A stretch of DNA of 13,314 nucleotides, taken from contig JAUVLN010000027.1 of NCBI GenBank assembly GCA_030600725.1, positions 1 to 13,314 of the forward strand. Reading direction: 5' to 3'. Numbering within the stretch: position 1 is the first letter of the stretch; every line of letters starts with the position of its first letter. This document shows, in pieces, positions 12,659-13,314 of this stretch. This DNA is from Thermoplasmatota archaeon. Lineage in GTDB: Archaea > Thermoplasmatota > Penumbrarchaeia > Penumbrarchaeales > Penumbrarchaeaceae. A program made the translations under genes and the position numbers. The notes beneath the pieces are model-generated. The model was not told the DNA's origin. It did not search any database and saw only the letters and a program-made list of their open reading frames with translations.

Positions 12659-13314
12659 GTGCTCTTGATATCTGTTCTTGCATTTTTCCTACTGGCCTCA
12701 TTCTTTGGCTGGATCATAGATTCTTTATACAGGTCTATAACTGATAGAATATGGGTGAACGCGGGTTTCTTTGTTGGACCTATATGTCCCATTTACGGTT
12801 TCGGTGCACTTCTTCTCCTTATACTTGTACAGATATTCAGCGGTGAGCCTTTGATCATTCGAATGCTGATATATTTCCTATTCCTAACCGCTGGGGAATT
12901 CATCGGTGGATTGTTTTGCACTCATATATTGAAGGTACGTCTTTGGGATTATTCAGACGCGATATTCAGCATCAAGGGTCATGTGGATATTCTACACTCT
13001 CTGTACTGGGTTCTGCTCGCCTTTATTTTCGAGAGTTCCATATGGCCGATCATCCATTTATTTGATATTGAATTCAGCGTATTGACCGAGTGGCTGAGTT
13101 ATCTCATATTCATCGCCGGGATCATTGTAATGATCGGAGCAGTGATCAGGAGGTTTATCAGGCAGAGACCAAGCATTCCACCTCTTTCGATCAAATACTC
13201 TTCAGCTGAACTTCAGGCATATTTGAAGAGGCTAGAGGGCGAATATGAACGCATGTTGAGAAAAGTAGATGAAAGGGTCATAATTCCATCGGAGAGGCCG
13301 GTAAGGGGGTGGTT
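12659..13314 (+). CDS. PF06541 (CmpB-like) membrane protein, C-terminus outside window
   Basis: This gene runs off the right edge after 218 codons. It looks like the putative ABC-transporter type IV (CmpB, PF06541) membrane family. N-terminal FFGWIIDSLYRS (14-25) matches the family's GWxxExxY with Asp for Glu, and VNAGFFVGPICPIYGFGA (32-49) matches the diagnostic NRGFLxGPxxPIYG with Ala for Arg; LWDYSD follows near 94. Four or five membrane helices are visible (about 2-23, 36-58, 68-89, 110-128, 138-156), then a basic stretch (RRFIRQRP) and a charged, probably coiled-coil cytoplasmic tail. Despite the name, transport is not established for the family. GTG 12659 is chosen from the TATA distance; TTG 12665 is the next option, and an in-frame stop lies at 12632-12634. 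Its codons are AT-richer than those of genes to the left, hinting at different ancestry or relaxed constraint. Confidence 0.75.
   Translation, partial: MLLISVLAFFLLASFFGWIIDSLYRSITDRIWVNAGFFVGPICPIYGFGALLLLILVQIFSGEPLIIRMLIYFLFLTAGEFIGGLFCTHILKVRLWDYSDAIFSIKGHVDILHSLYWVLLAFIFESSIWPIIHLFDIEFSVLTEWLSYLIFIAGIIVMIGAVIRRFIRQRPSIPPLSIKYSSAELQAYLKRLEGEYERMLRKVDERVIIPSERPVRGW

Noticed and set aside
12610..13045. The 14-nt repeat as target-site duplication of an inserted element
   Set aside because: The interval between copies lies within the promoter and coding frame of the PF06541 gene and holds no element; the duplication is also longer than usual for IS4/IS5 elements.
1..13314. CRISPR array, rRNA or tRNA genes
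   Set aside because: No regularly spaced repeats, rRNA-like blocks or cloverleaf with T-arm consensus were found on either strand by eye.

Overview
The window is archaeal chromosome. It carries both subunits of topoisomerase VI and a diphthine synthase, has archaeal TATA-box promoters, and mixes apparently leaderless genes with genes that have good Shine-Dalgarno (SD) sites. Most of it is moderately GC-rich with short gaps. The gene set suits a euryarchaeote, perhaps a Thermoplasmatota relative that keeps Topo VI, but no marker here fixes the lineage and that placement is a guess.

Layout from left to right. Positions 1-300 hold no convincing protein gene. They do hold an archaeal TATA box followed, at the predicted start distance, by about 215 nt that folds into a closed multi-branched structure: a candidate non-coding RNA of unknown class. 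Facing it is a minus-strand operon of a dual-specificity phosphatase and a sugar-nucleotidyltransferase, joined by an ATGA overlap. A divergent promoter with a GC palindrome at its centre separates this operon from a plus-strand radical SAM gene. Next are a 507-aa membrane protein with CorA-like architecture, top6B, top6A and dphB, all on plus. A minus-strand galU converges on dphB. Divergent from galU are a small zinc-ribbon protein, a DUF72 protein, an AmrS-like radical SAM enzyme and a ThiI-like THUMP protein, the last two overlapping by 4 nt.

After the ThiI-like gene the sequence becomes visibly AT-richer. A decayed C-terminal piece of an IS4/IS5-type transposase begins right behind its stop codon, with the catalytic Glu and the following Lys of the Y-R-E-K signature replaced. 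The window ends inside a membrane protein of the PF06541 (CmpB-like) family, which has a palindromic operator candidate beside its promoter.

Functionally, the core is information processing (Topo VI for DNA decatenation and supercoil relaxation, Dph5 for diphthamide on EF-2) mixed with sugar-nucleotide activation (two different nucleotidyltransferases) and radical SAM chemistry. The least explained items are the structured RNA, the ThiI-like protein that lost its PP-loop, and the 507-aa membrane protein.
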